Shown here one piece after another: positions 1 through 7,903 of a stretch of DNA of 64,000 bases. The translations under genes and the position numbers were made by a program. The notes beneath the pieces were generated by a model that saw nothing but the letters and a program-made list of their open reading frames with translations, was not told where the DNA came from and searched no databases. Position 1 is the first letter of the stretch. Each line of letters starts with the position of its first letter. The stretch is from Candidatus Calescibacterium sp. (GTDB lineage: Bacteria; Calescibacteriota; Calescibacteriia; Calescibacteriales; Calescibacteriaceae), in assembly GCA_025060505.1 (NCBI GenBank), contig JANXBU010000002.1, positions 1 through 64,000 of the forward strand, in the 5' to 3' direction.

Positions 1-155
1 GCAGTTTGAACCAGAGCTCCAACATCCTCAGATGCCGAGTTGACCCTTTTACCTGTTTGGAGGCGCTTCATCACACCCCCAAGTTCTATTGTTGCCCTTC
101 TTAAGTCTTCCGCTGCTATTAGACCAAACTGATTGGTCTTTACTGGTATTGCCAT
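1..155 (-). CDS. fliC: Flagellin, N-terminal part (cut by window edge)
   Basis: The minus strand reads from an ATG at 155 off the window edge, giving about 51 residues beginning MAIPVKTNQFGL and including the LQTGKRVNSASEDVGAL stretch. That is the hallmark N-terminal D0/D1 motif of flagellins (family form: LSTGKRINSAADD). The product is the exported filament subunit. A complete AGGAGGTGA Shine-Dalgarno sits just upstream (about 160-168), among the strongest in the window and in keeping with very high expression. Only the N-terminus is visible, so a flagellin paralogue or the hook-associated protein FlgL cannot be excluded. Confidence 0.85.
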   Translation of the reverse strand, partial: MAIPVKTNQFGLIAAEDLRRATIELGGVMKRLQTGKRVNSASEDVGALVQT

Positions 156-202
156 TGAAGGTCACCTCCTTGCAAAGGTTTGGATTCCTACCTCGTGTTT
201 AT

Positions 203-231
203 ATCTTAATAATTTCGAACTAAAGAGTCAA
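203..231 (-). promoter_or_regulatory. Sigma-70-type promoter for flagellin
   Basis: The minus strand shows TTGACT (226-231), a 17-nt spacer and TAAGAT (203-208). This predicts transcription starting near 196 and a leader of about 41 nt that carries the AGGAGGTGA ribosome-binding site. No sigma-28 (TAAAG...GCCGATAA) or sigma-54 (GG...GC) element is visible, which is unusual for a flagellin gene. Confidence 0.6.
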
Positions 232-457
232 GTTTTTGAACAATTTTTTGTTTTTTTGAGTATCATGTTTTACCAGGATCAGGTGAAAATATCTTGTGGA
301 ATTTCCTATAGCTATATCATTCTACCGTAGAACTTTATATTTACAGCATAAAGTCATCTTTAGTGTAATATTTGCTATAAAGGTAACTCTGAAGTAATGG
401 GATTTAATTGAAGATAAGTTTTCCAAAATTTACAATCAAAATTTTTTCTATCTAATA
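232..457. other. Intergenic region, flagellin to trxA
   Basis: Together with the promoter and leader this forms a stretch of about 300 bases without a gene between the flagellin start and the end of trxA. Outside the promoter I see only AT-rich sequence. An A/T-only inverted repeat near 435-455 lacks a following T-run and is not a convincing terminator. Confidence 0.4.
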
Positions 458-787
458 TCAGGAGTTTTTTAATGAATCATCAATAAATTTTATTATTTTG
501 GTTTTTGGTGCCGCTCCTATCATACGACCGAGTTCCTTGCCATTTTTGAATATCACAAGTGTTGGGATTGAAAATATTTTATATCTTGAAGCAATATCTG
601 GATTTTCATCCACGTTAAGCTTTGCTACTTTTATTTTATCAACGAGTTCTTTATCTATATCCTCAAGTACAGGAGCGATTGCTCTGCACGGAGCACACCA
701 TTCTGCCCAGAAGTCAACTAAAACCGGTTTATCTGAGTTTATCTCTTTATCAAAGTTTTTTTCATCAAGATGTATAGCCATCTTCAT
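458..787 (-). CDS. trxA: Thioredoxin
   Basis: A 109-residue thioredoxin, the usual length, acting as a cytoplasmic disulfide reductase. The redox site is WCAPC (Cys31, Cys34); Ala replaces the usual Gly of WCGPC, which is seen in a minority of thioredoxins. The cis-Pro region (FSIPTLVIFKNG) and the buried Asp25 (VDFWAEW) are present. The start codon lies only 3 nt after the 3' end of tRNA-Pro on the same strand and has no Shine-Dalgarno, so it is probably co-transcribed with the tRNA. A second in-frame ATG two codons in (MKMAI) is an alternative start. Confidence 0.95.
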   Translation of the reverse strand: MKMAIHLDEKNFDKEINSDKPVLVDFWAEWCAPCRAIAPVLEDIDKELVDKIKVAKLNVDENPDIASRYKIFSIPTLVIFKNGKELGRMIGAAPKTKIIKFIDDSLKNS

Positions 788-790
788 CTA

Positions 791-862
791 TCGGGGTGAC
801 CGGATTTGAACCGGCGACCTTTGGCCCCCCATGCCAATGCGCTACCTCTGCGCCACACCCCG
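791..862 (-). tRNA. tRNA-Pro (GGG)
   Basis: The minus strand folds as a 72-nt cloverleaf. The acceptor pairs CGGGGTG with CACCCCG, the D stem is GCGC/GCGC, the anticodon stem is TTGGC/GCCAA around the loop ATGGGGG (anticodon GGG), and the T arm is GCCGG-TTCAAAT-CCGGT. The discriminator is A and CCA is not encoded. trxA starts 3 nt downstream. Confidence 0.93.
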
Positions 863-872
863 AATATTCTTA

Positions 873-900
873 AATCTAAAAAAACATGTCGGAAATTCAA
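873..900 (-). promoter_or_regulatory. Promoter for tRNA-Pro and trxA
   Basis: The minus strand has TTGAAT (895-900), a 16-nt spacer and TAGATT (873-878), ending 10 nt before the tRNA 5' end. It overlaps the longest possible 5' end of the divergent UbiA-family gene, which is one reason to suspect that gene starts later. Confidence 0.5.
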
Positions 901-1737
901 AATTTTCTGATTTGTTCAGTATGTAAAATTATAAAGGTGCAGAAAATCTTATACTTCATCATACTCGCAAGACCGTACCAATGGCATAAAAACATATTCA
1001 TACTCGCCCCCATTTTTTTCGCTGGAAAAATATTCTCCGATAAAATATATAACCTGCTCCTTCTGTTTCTGAATTTTGTTACAGTTTCTTCAGCTGTATA
1101 CTCCATAAATGATATAATTGATTACCAAAGAGATAAATCGCATCCAACAAAGCAAAATAGACCAATTGCTTCCGGAAAAATAAGCAAGAAGGAAGCATTA
1201 ACTTTTTCATTCGTATTTCTCACTATTTCATTTATCCTTGCATACTATATAAATTCAATAATCTTCGTAGTACTGTATGTTTTTATAAACATAATCTACT
1301 CAGCTTTCATAAAGGATAAAAAACCACTTGATATCTTCTTTGTATCTTCTGGTTTTGTTATAAGAGTTCTAGCTGGAGCGCATATTTCCCAAATCATTCC
1401 GTCTTCCTGGTTAATCATAACAACATTCTTTCTGGCTGTCTTCCTCTCTACAATGAAAAGGGAAGCAGAACTACATACCAAAATCTATGAAAGAATAGGT
1501 CTGATCTCCGCAACACTTACAACAGTATCATATTCTCTTTACACTGTTCTAGAAAGGAAAGGAATGCTCTCTGCACTATCTGTTTTCCCTGTTTTCTACG
1601 GCATCATAAGGTATTACATAATAGCAGAAGAATCTGACGTGAAAGATCCTTCTATACTTGTATTTGATAGAGAGATAGTAATATCCTTCTTAACATGGTT
1701 TGCGCTGATTTTCTCAGATCTATATTTGAGAAGCTAA
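886..1737 (+). CDS. UbiA-family prenyltransferase (DPPR synthase-like)
   Basis: An integral membrane prenyltransferase with about eight hydrophobic segments. The first Asp-rich motif NDIIDYQRDKSHP followed by NRPIASG is diagnostic of UbiA enzymes. The ARPYQWHKN N-terminal motif and the KREAEL stretch resemble decaprenyl-phosphate phosphoribosyltransferases, which load ribose-phosphate onto a polyprenyl lipid for cell-surface arabinose/ribose chemistry. Assignment to that subfamily is inference; a quinone- or heme-type UbiA is less likely. The first 17 residues look unlike the family and overlap the tRNA-Pro promoter, so a GTG at 937 (VQKILYFIILARPY) may be the true start. The gene is monocistronic and divergent from tRNA-Pro. 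Confidence 0.85.
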   Translation: MSEIQNFLICSVCKIIKVQKILYFIILARPYQWHKNIFILAPIFFAGKIFSDKIYNLLLLFLNFVTVSSAVYSINDIIDYQRDKSHPTKQNRPIASGKISKKEALTFSFVFLTISFILAYYINSIIFVVLYVFINIIYSAFIKDKKPLDIFFVSSGFVIRVLAGAHISQIIPSSWLIITTFFLAVFLSTMKREAELHTKIYERIGLISATLTTVSYSLYTVLERKGMLSALSVFPVFYGIIRYYIIAEESDVKDPSILVFDREIVISFLTWFALIFSDLYLRS

Positions 1738-1889
1738 AAAATATGGATAATCACTTGAAACCTTATCACTTATAATCTCTGTTAAGATAACAAAACACCC
1801 AGCGATCTCTAAACTCTACTGATACTACTACCATACTGTAAAATAGCTGAGATATAATTTTTGACAAAACGCTTAACTACAATGTAAAT

Positions 1890-2318
1890 ATGAATCCACC
1901 GAAAACTCCATATCTTACCGTTGACGCAGTTATAGAATACGGAGACCAGATTATTCTGATTGAAAGAGGAAAGGAACCATACGGATACGCACTTCCTGGT
2001 GGATTTGTTGAAATCGGGGAAGATGTGAAATCTGCTGTCATAAGAGAAATAAAAGAAGAAACAAACTTAGATATAGATATAAAAGGAGTTCTTGGAATAT
2101 ACTCCGATCCAAAAAGAGATCCGCGCGGACACACCGTGACCGTTGTTTTTGTGTGCTCCGCTTCTACAAATCAAAAACCAATTTCAGGAGACGATGCTAA
2201 AAAAGTTATGCTATTTGACCTTTCAAATATACCAACAGAAAAACTCGTGTTTGATCATTCACAAATCATAATTGATTATACTGAGTGGAAAAAAAATAAA
2301 AAATTCTTCATAAGATGA
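1890..2318 (+). CDS. Nudix hydrolase, ADP-ribose pyrophosphatase-like
   Basis: A 142-residue single-domain Nudix protein. The Nudix box is complete: GG at residues 35-36, then E-x7-REIKEE-T, which binds the catalytic Mg ions. The later PKRDPRGHTVTVVF segment is typical of the ADP-ribose pyrophosphatase group, which hydrolyses ADP-ribose to AMP and ribose-5-phosphate; the exact substrate cannot be fixed from sequence. There is no Shine-Dalgarno. TACAAT ends 6 nt before the ATG, and a TATAAT occurs further upstream at 853-858 of the preceding kilobase. Confidence 0.88.
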   Translation: MNPPKTPYLTVDAVIEYGDQIILIERGKEPYGYALPGGFVEIGEDVKSAVIREIKEETNLDIDIKGVLGIYSDPKRDPRGHTVTVVFVCSASTNQKPISGDDAKKVMLFDLSNIPTEKLVFDHSQIIIDYTEWKKNKKFFIR

Positions 2319-2464
2319 ATTAAATGAAGAATCAAATGGTTTGCCCATAAATTCAGAAAAATTACCAACAAACTTATTAGAGCTCCTTAAAATTTTTCCT
2401 TTTCTATATAGACATGAAACGAAATTTTTTAGCAGAGCAATTAAAACATAGAGTACGGGAGAAT

Positions 2465-4081
2465 CTATAAGAATTTAAACTCCCCAGAGTATACTCTGAG
2501 ATCATTTGAAAGAGATGCTATCCTTCTTGTTTCCTCAAATATCTCGTTTACAGAATTCTGCACTTTTTCCGAAACCCTCGAAACAGAACTCACTTGAGAT
2601 ATAACTTCCGAGACAATCTTACTTTGTTCCTTTATCATATTGTTTATATTCTCAATAAAACCCATCTGAAGGTCGTATGTTTCCTGAATCTTTCTTAGCT
2701 CACCGCTTGCCTTTTCTGAAATATTCAAGCTTGTGTTTATTATCTTCATGGCCCTTTCTTGAACTTGAATCAGATTTCGCATATCCTCCTGAGCTTTATC
2801 TGCGGTCTTCTCTATTTCTTTCGCAGCTGTTGAAGTTTTTGCTGAAAGTTTCCCTACCTCCTCTGCAACAACCTTAAAACCTTTACCCTGCTCTCCAGCT
2901 CTTGCAGCTTCTATAGAAGCATTTATAGAAAGTATGTTTATCTGCTCCGCTATACTCTTTATAGAAGATGCTATAGAAGATATTCTCTTTGCAGACTCGC
3001 TAAAGTTGATTGTCGTAGCTGTGAGCTCGGAAAAAATTTCAGAAATATCTTTTACCACTAAGACAACCTGATTTATCGCTGATATACTCTCTGATATTAT
3101 TGATTTCGATGCATTGACCCTTTTTCCTACATCCTCGGAAACACCCTTAACTCGCAAAAATACAGATTCAAGATTTTTTGTCGTCGCGGAAGCTCTGTCT
3201 ATAGTGCTCATTTGTTCATCTACCATTCCCATTATATTCTCTCCAATGTTTATCAAGGAATTTGAAAGCTTATCGAGTTGTTCGGATGTTCCCACTATTC
3301 TTAACATTATAGAAGAAATCTTCTGAACAAAATTATTCAAATTCTTCTCAAGAGTTCCTATCTCATCATTTCCCAAATCAAGTTTTAGCTTCCTTGAAAG
3401 ATCTATAACTTTACCCGAGAACATAGAGGAAATATAATTTGATATCCCGATAATCGGAGAAGAAACGAATCTCTGTATTATTAAGAATGAAAATAATATG
3501 CTCAATGAAGAAAAAATAGATAAAACTATAGAGATTATAATTGCATTACTATTAGTTCTTCTAACATTAGAAATTCCTTGCTGAATAATATCTGTTATAG
3601 AGCTTACAATCATGTCTGATTCCGATTTTATACTTTCCGCTTTTGTGTTCAGAAGGTTTATCTCCTCTAAGGGTTCCAGTTCATTAAAATCAGTCAATAT
3701 TTTCTCCGCGTGCTGACGATATTCACTCCATTTTTCTCTAAGGTTTGATATATCTATTTTGCCCTCGATCATATCTTCTATATACGATATTCTCATATCA
3801 ACCTTATCAATAAGAACTCTTATCGTATCTTCGTAAGGCAGTATATCATTAGCGATAACCGATGATTTGAGATAAGAAAAAGATTCAGAAATATCATTTT
3901 TCAACAAAATTATCTCTGTCAAAAGTTGAAAATCATTTAGGTATATGTAGTCAAACCTTTTGTTCATAGAATTCATCGCGATCACAGAAAATACAATATA
4001 AGAGGCAAATATAACGAGACTGAAGATAGATGGAAAAAGAATTTTTTGAGATATACTCAGATTTTTTAGAAGACCAAACAT
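2465..4081 (-). CDS. Methyl-accepting chemotaxis protein
   Basis: A membrane chemoreceptor of 538 residues from the preferred start. There is one N-terminal membrane helix, a periplasmic sensor of about 150 residues (mostly helical, four-helix-bundle-like), a second membrane helix near 180-205, a HAMP domain, and a long cytoplasmic coiled coil. The conserved hairpin tip EQINILSINASIEAARAGEQGKG is the CheA/CheW contact region. An ATG 36 nt further upstream would overlap the preceding gene; the ATG at 4081 has AGGGGGGTG 9 nt upstream and is preferred. It lies 14 nt behind a solute-binding protein gene, so the two are probably one transcript and may sense together. No CheR-tethering C-terminal pentapeptide is seen. 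Confidence 0.93.
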   Translation of the reverse strand: MFGLLKNLSISQKILFPSIFSLVIFASYIVFSVIAMNSMNKRFDYIYLNDFQLLTEIILLKNDISESFSYLKSSVIANDILPYEDTIRVLIDKVDMRISYIEDMIEGKIDISNLREKWSEYRQHAEKILTDFNELEPLEEINLLNTKAESIKSESDMIVSSITDIIQQGISNVRRTNSNAIIISIVLSIFSSLSILFSFLIIQRFVSSPIIGISNYISSMFSGKVIDLSRKLKLDLGNDEIGTLEKNLNNFVQKISSIMLRIVGTSEQLDKLSNSLINIGENIMGMVDEQMSTIDRASATTKNLESVFLRVKGVSEDVGKRVNASKSIISESISAINQVVLVVKDISEIFSELTATTINFSESAKRISSIASSIKSIAEQINILSINASIEAARAGEQGKGFKVVAEEVGKLSAKTSTAAKEIEKTADKAQEDMRNLIQVQERAMKIINTSLNISEKASGELRKIQETYDLQMGFIENINNMIKEQSKIVSEVISQVSSVSRVSEKVQNSVNEIFEETRRIASLSNDLRVYSGEFKFL

Positions 4082-4095
4082 ACAAAAGCACCCCC

Positions 4096-5655
4096 CTAAT
4101 CTATAGTTACGTTCCACAAGATGTTATCCATATGCCCATTTATAACTATACCGGGAAGATTTACATTTTTTCTCATACCAACAGATAGCATCCTTTGGTA
4201 GGTAGATATTATATAAGCTTTTTCGTAGATCATCTTATCAACCTCTTTTAGTCTTCTTTCGTGTTCCTTTTCATCTGCCACAGCGAGTGCCCAAAAGAGT
4301 TTTTCATCGTACTCTTTTTCGTTCAGAAGAGAAAATGGACCCTGCGAGTGTAGGAATATAAAGTAATGAAAAGCTGCATCCTTTATGGGGTTGTCAACCA
4401 TAGATATAGCCATTTCTCCGTCCCAATCTGGTTTCCCTTTTGTCATCTTTGCTATGGGTATCATTTTATTCCATTCCGATCTTCCCACTTCTTTTATATC
4501 AAGTCTTACTCCTACAGCAGCTAAGTTTTGCTTTATCACTCTTGCAACAGGTGCAGCCACATCTGCAACAAGGGCTCGTAAAACTAATGGTTTATCTTTT
4601 GTAATTCCTTTTGATTCGAGAATTTGTTTGGATTTAGCAGGATTATATTCATAAGGTTTCAACTCATCGGCAGCAGAGCCGAGCTCACCGAATTTGCCCA
4701 AAGATGGAATTATTTTTCCGAAGCCGGAATCTCCTGCCCTCAATAGGGCGTTCTTGTCGACCGCATAGTTCAAGGCACGCCTCACCTCAACATCTGCAAG
4801 CACACCCTGATTCCTCATAACAACCTGATATCCTATATGCACAAGCTTCTGCATAACTTTGATATTCGGATCTCTCTTCAAGTCTATAACATCCTTCCCA
4901 AGCAAGTTTATAACTATATCAACACTGCCCTTTTTTAGAGAGTCCGCCCATAGTTTTTCAGGAATCATTTCAAAAATTAGCCTTTCATACTTCGGCCACC
5001 CCTTCTGCCAGTACATATCGTTCTTTACAAGCACTATTCTTCTACCCACCTCCCATGATTCAAACTTGAACGGACCAGTTCCAACTGGCCTTTTAGCGAA
5101 CTCGTCCAGCCCAACTTTCCTTATATACTTCGAAGGCATAACATCTGAAAACATATGAAGCCTGTATATAAGCATTCCGTCTGGGAAGTGAGTTTTTATC
5201 CTAAATGTGTAATCATCTATAACCTGAACCTCTTTTATTGAAGAAAGAATACCAGATGTAGGAGATTTTACATTCGGATCAAGATGTGTTTCTATTGTAA
5301 ACTTCACATCCTCTGCTGTGAGGGGATCACCATTGTGAAACTTCACACCTTTCCTCAACTTAAATTCAACAGTAAGATCATCTAACCTTTTCCAAGATTC
5401 CGCAAGCCAAGGCTTTGGATTTCCATCATAATCAAAAGCAATAAGCTTATCAAAGATATAATTTATGACAGCATATGAGTCAGGATCAAAAGCCCTGTAT
5501 GGAACTATCGCAGGTGGATCAGTCGAAAAATATACAACCCTCAAATCCTTTGAGTAAGCTGGAAAAACAGAAAGAAAGAAAGAAAGAAAGAAAAGTGAAA
5601 AACACATGAGTTGCCATCTTTTAAAAACTTGTTTATTCAGGCGATTTAGTACCAT
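4096..5655 (-). CDS. ABC-type solute-binding protein, family 5 (peptide/nickel type)
   Basis: A periplasmic binding protein of 519 residues of the SBP_bac_5 family. An N-terminal signal peptide (hydrophobic FFLSFFLSVFP, cleavage near AYS-KD) has no lipobox. The family segments KPWLAESWK, GVKFHNGDPLTAEDVKFT and PVGTGPFKFESWEVG are clear. No permease or ATPase gene adjoins; instead a chemoreceptor follows 14 nt downstream. It has a strong AGGAGGT, though 12 nt from the ATG, which is long. Codons for the signal peptide contain six TTCT tetranucleotides. The ligand is unknown: peptides, nickel complexes or sugars are all bound by this family. Confidence 0.92.
   Translation of the reverse strand: MVLNRLNKQVFKRWQLMCFSLFFLSFFLSVFPAYSKDLRVVYFSTDPPAIVPYRAFDPDSYAVINYIFDKLIAFDYDGNPKPWLAESWKRLDDLTVEFKLRKGVKFHNGDPLTAEDVKFTIETHLDPNVKSPTSGILSSIKEVQVIDDYTFRIKTHFPDGMLIYRLHMFSDVMPSKYIRKVGLDEFAKRPVGTGPFKFESWEVGRRIVLVKNDMYWQKGWPKYERLIFEMIPEKLWADSLKKGSVDIVINLLGKDVIDLKRDPNIKVMQKLVHIGYQVVMRNQGVLADVEVRRALNYAVDKNALLRAGDSGFGKIIPSLGKFGELGSAADELKPYEYNPAKSKQILESKGITKDKPLVLRALVADVAAPVARVIKQNLAAVGVRLDIKEVGRSEWNKMIPIAKMTKGKPDWDGEMAISMVDNPIKDAAFHYFIFLHSQGPFSLLNEKEYDEKLFWALAVADEKEHERRLKEVDKMIYEKAYIISTYQRMLSVGMRKNVNLPGIVINGHMDNILWNVTID
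5569..5593 (-). repeat. Tetranucleotide repeat (AGAA)6 in signal-peptide coding region
   Basis: Six uninterrupted AGAA units (TTCT on the coding strand) encode the hydrophobic core of the signal peptide of the solute-binding protein. Gain or loss of one unit would shift the frame, the classic architecture of phase-variable surface genes. It could equally be chance in an A/T-rich Phe/Ser/Leu-coding stretch. Confidence 0.75.
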
Positions 5656-5689
5656 CGTCTATCTTTACCTCCTCAGCTTATATATTGAT

Positions 5690-5741
5690 TTATCTTGCTT
5701 ATCTTGTTTATAGTATAATCATTTTTATATGATTTTGTCTG
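5690..5741 (-). promoter_or_regulatory. Promoter and possible operator upstream of the binding protein-chemoreceptor pair
   Basis: The minus strand has CAGACA (5736-5741), an 18-nt spacer and TATACT (5712-5717). Immediately downstream of the predicted start lie two direct copies of an 8-mer (TTATCTTG on the plus strand, 5690-5697 and 5699-5706), about one helical turn apart. That position is where a repressor could bind. The operator role is inference. Confidence 0.4.
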
Positions 5742-5770
5742 AAAAAGAGGCTTAAAATCGGGGATTTTTT

Positions 5771-6853
5771 CTAGTTCTTAGATAGTGGTATATCCTCAAC
5801 TATTCTGATTTTAACTCCATCGTAAATCTTATCTGTGTATGGAGATATAATACGAGTTACACCTTCTGGAAGCTCTACTGAAACATAGTTCGAATACACA
5901 TCCAATATTTTCACAGGTGTTCTCTTTGCAACCCCATCTGAAACAGCAAAAACATATTCTCCTTCTCTTGTTATCACCAAAGCTTCATAAGGCAAAAGAA
6001 TTCCTGATTTTTTTTCAACAGTAACCCGAGCAATTCCATAAAGATTTGATTGAACAAAATCTCTAAGTAAAACTTTTATATCAAAGCTTCTTCTATCAAT
6101 AGAAGGTGTAATTGAGTCAACAATACCTTCAATCCTTTTGTTAATTGAAGAGAATTCCACAGCTATTTTCATTCCTTTCCTCAAAAAAATGATATCTTGT
6201 TCAGCTACTCTACCTAAAAAGTATGTTCTTCTGCTTTGAAGAACGAACATAGGTGTTTGAGGAAATACGAACGATCCAACATCAACAAGCTTATTTACAA
6301 TAGATCCATCAAACGGAGCTCTGACTTTCGTCTCAAGCAAATCGATGCGAGCTTTTTCAAGAAGTTCAAGAGAAGATTTATATCGTGCATCAAGTGAATC
6401 AAAATTAGATTTAGCTGAATCAAACTCAGCTTGTGATATTGCATTGTTCTTTATAAGATCTTGTGCTCTTGAGAAATTCGCCCTCGCAAGCTCAAGCTGA
6501 GATTTTATACTCTCCAACTCAGCTTTCAATCTGTTATATGTATTTAGATAATCTGTCTCATCTATTTCAGCAATTATCTGACCAGATTTTACATTGGAAC
6601 CAACATCAACATATATCTTTTTGATTCTTCCAGAAACCTTAGGCTGAATGTTTACCTCCTGCTCGGGTATGGTTGTACCAAAAATATCAATTTTTATTTC
6701 ACCGGATTTTCCATTCAGGTTCGTTATATCTATAACCCTAACTCCAACAGCATCTACTTTACCTGAGAAAATATTCTTGTTAGCCGGATTATTCTTAGAG
6801 TTCGAACAGGCTAATGTGAGTCCCAAAACCAGTATTGAAAAAATTCTAATCAT
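5771..6853 (-). CDS. HlyD/RND-type periplasmic adaptor lipoprotein
   Basis: A 360-residue membrane-fusion protein of tripartite efflux systems. It begins MIRIFSILVLGLTLACSNSK, a lipoprotein signal with lipobox LTLAC. The lipoyl half-motif VNIQPKVSGRIKKIYVDVGSNVKSGQ and the second half KVRAPFDGSIVNKLVDVGSFV flank a helical hairpin (about residues 95-165); beta-barrel segments follow. The reading frame stays open through the adjacent tRNA, but the ATG at 6853, 9 nt after the tRNA-Thr 3' end, is the only sensible start and lacks a Shine-Dalgarno. No inner-membrane pump gene adjoins, so its partner must be elsewhere. Confidence 0.9.
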   Translation of the reverse strand: MIRIFSILVLGLTLACSNSKNNPANKNIFSGKVDAVGVRVIDITNLNGKSGEIKIDIFGTTIPEQEVNIQPKVSGRIKKIYVDVGSNVKSGQIIAEIDETDYLNTYNRLKAELESIKSQLELARANFSRAQDLIKNNAISQAEFDSAKSNFDSLDARYKSSLELLEKARIDLLETKVRAPFDGSIVNKLVDVGSFVFPQTPMFVLQSRRTYFLGRVAEQDIIFLRKGMKIAVEFSSINKRIEGIVDSITPSIDRRSFDIKVLLRDFVQSNLYGIARVTVEKKSGILLPYEALVITREGEYVFAVSDGVAKRTPVKILDVYSNYVSVELPEGVTRIISPYTDKIYDGVKIRIVEDIPLSKN

Positions 6854-6862
6854 TCTAACAAG

Positions 6863-6935
6863 AGCCGATGGCGGGAGTTGAACCCGCGACCTGCACATTA
6901 CGAGTGTGCCGCTCTACCAGCTGAGCTACATCGGC
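6863..6935 (-). tRNA. tRNA-Thr (CGT)
   Basis: The minus strand gives a 73-nt cloverleaf. The acceptor pairs GCCGATG with CATCGGC, the D stem is GCTC/GAGC, the anticodon stem is GCACA/TGTGC around CTCGTAA (anticodon CGT), and the T arm is GCGGG-TTCAACT-CCCGC. The discriminator is U and CCA is not encoded. The adaptor-lipoprotein gene starts 9 nt downstream on the same strand. Confidence 0.95.
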
Positions 6936-6997
6936 TAATCCTAAAATTTTACATATAAAGAGCTATCAAATAAACAAAATCAAAAAGTTACTCAAGA

Positions 6998-7838
6998 CTA
7001 CTTTATCTTTTGTAGAACCATTATACCATTCCAAAATGTTATGTGCTCATTTTGGGCAGTCTTCCGCTGAAATATTATTTCGTATCTTCTTCCCGTTTTT
7101 CTTATAAAATCATAAGTCGCTTTGGAAACATCTTCAAGATTAGTATCATCTACCAAGATAATTCCACCTTCTTTCAAATATGGATCAGCAAGCTCAAGAG
7201 ATTTTAATTGATTCTCATAGCTGTGCTCTCCATCATAATAGTAAAAACCTATAAAATCTTTGTGAACTCTTCTGAAGTAATCAACATAATCCATCTCAAA
7301 AAAACTGTGATGATTCGTACCGTAAATTTGGAAAAATTTCGAAAAAATATCTCTTGGATGTCCAAAAAGCGTATCACTGAACTGTGAAAAATTATCTACT
7401 CCTATGCATATTTTATTTGGATTTCCTACCATTCCGGAAATAAGAGAAAAACCACACCAGACCCCTATGTTCAAGAAAACCTCATCTTTGTCAAGATCAG
7501 AAAACTATCCTATTTATTATTGCTCCTACAGAAAAAGAAGCCATTCGTGGCATAAGAGCTATTTTTTCTATTCTTTCTCTGTATATTTCGTAGTCTAAAA
7601 AGTACGTGTTCAAAAATTCAAGAGCTATTATTTTCTTTCTCTTTTCATCTGTAAGAATAGGAATATCCAAGGGAAAATAGTCGGAATCTATCGTAAGAGA
7701 TACGCCATGTCTTTCCAATTTCAAAACAATATCACTTACACTTTCATAGGTTATATAATCATTGGGTTGTATAAACCTAAAATTTATACTGTTGAGAAAA
7801 TCCCTGATCTCATCTACTCTGCTTGGCATAATATACAT
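6998..7838 (-). pseudogene. Class I SAM-dependent methyltransferase, frameshifted
   Basis: Two abutting minus-strand frames look like one gene. The first (7838 to 7497) encodes 113 residues ending GAIINRIVF and a stop. In the next frame, SDLDKDEVFLNIGVWCGFS continues directly into a glycine-rich SAM-binding region, then CIGVDNFSQF, YYDGEHSYENQ and GGIILVDDTN, all typical of methyltransferases that modify sugars or small molecules. The join needs one base skipped near a TTTTC run at about 7497-7503. No plausible separate start exists for the second part other than a TTG at 7474. It could be a true pseudogene, a sequencing or assembly error, or a +1 recoding site. Confidence 0.7.
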
Positions 7839-7903
7839 TTTAAGCAGAAATTAGAATTAAAAACTGACTATTACATAAACCTTTCAGTTCATTATTTTAT
7901 ACT

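Noticed and set aside
1861-1889. Perfect TTGACA just upstream of the Nudix gene
   Set aside because: It is only 11 nt from TACAAT, too close for a sigma-70 promoter, and a -10 at normal spacing would put the transcription start inside the gene.
6854-6898. Open frame extending the HlyD-type gene into tRNA-Thr
   Set aside because: The residues (MCRSRVQLPPSA) are the translated T arm of the tRNA; the lipoprotein signal begins at the ATG at 6853.
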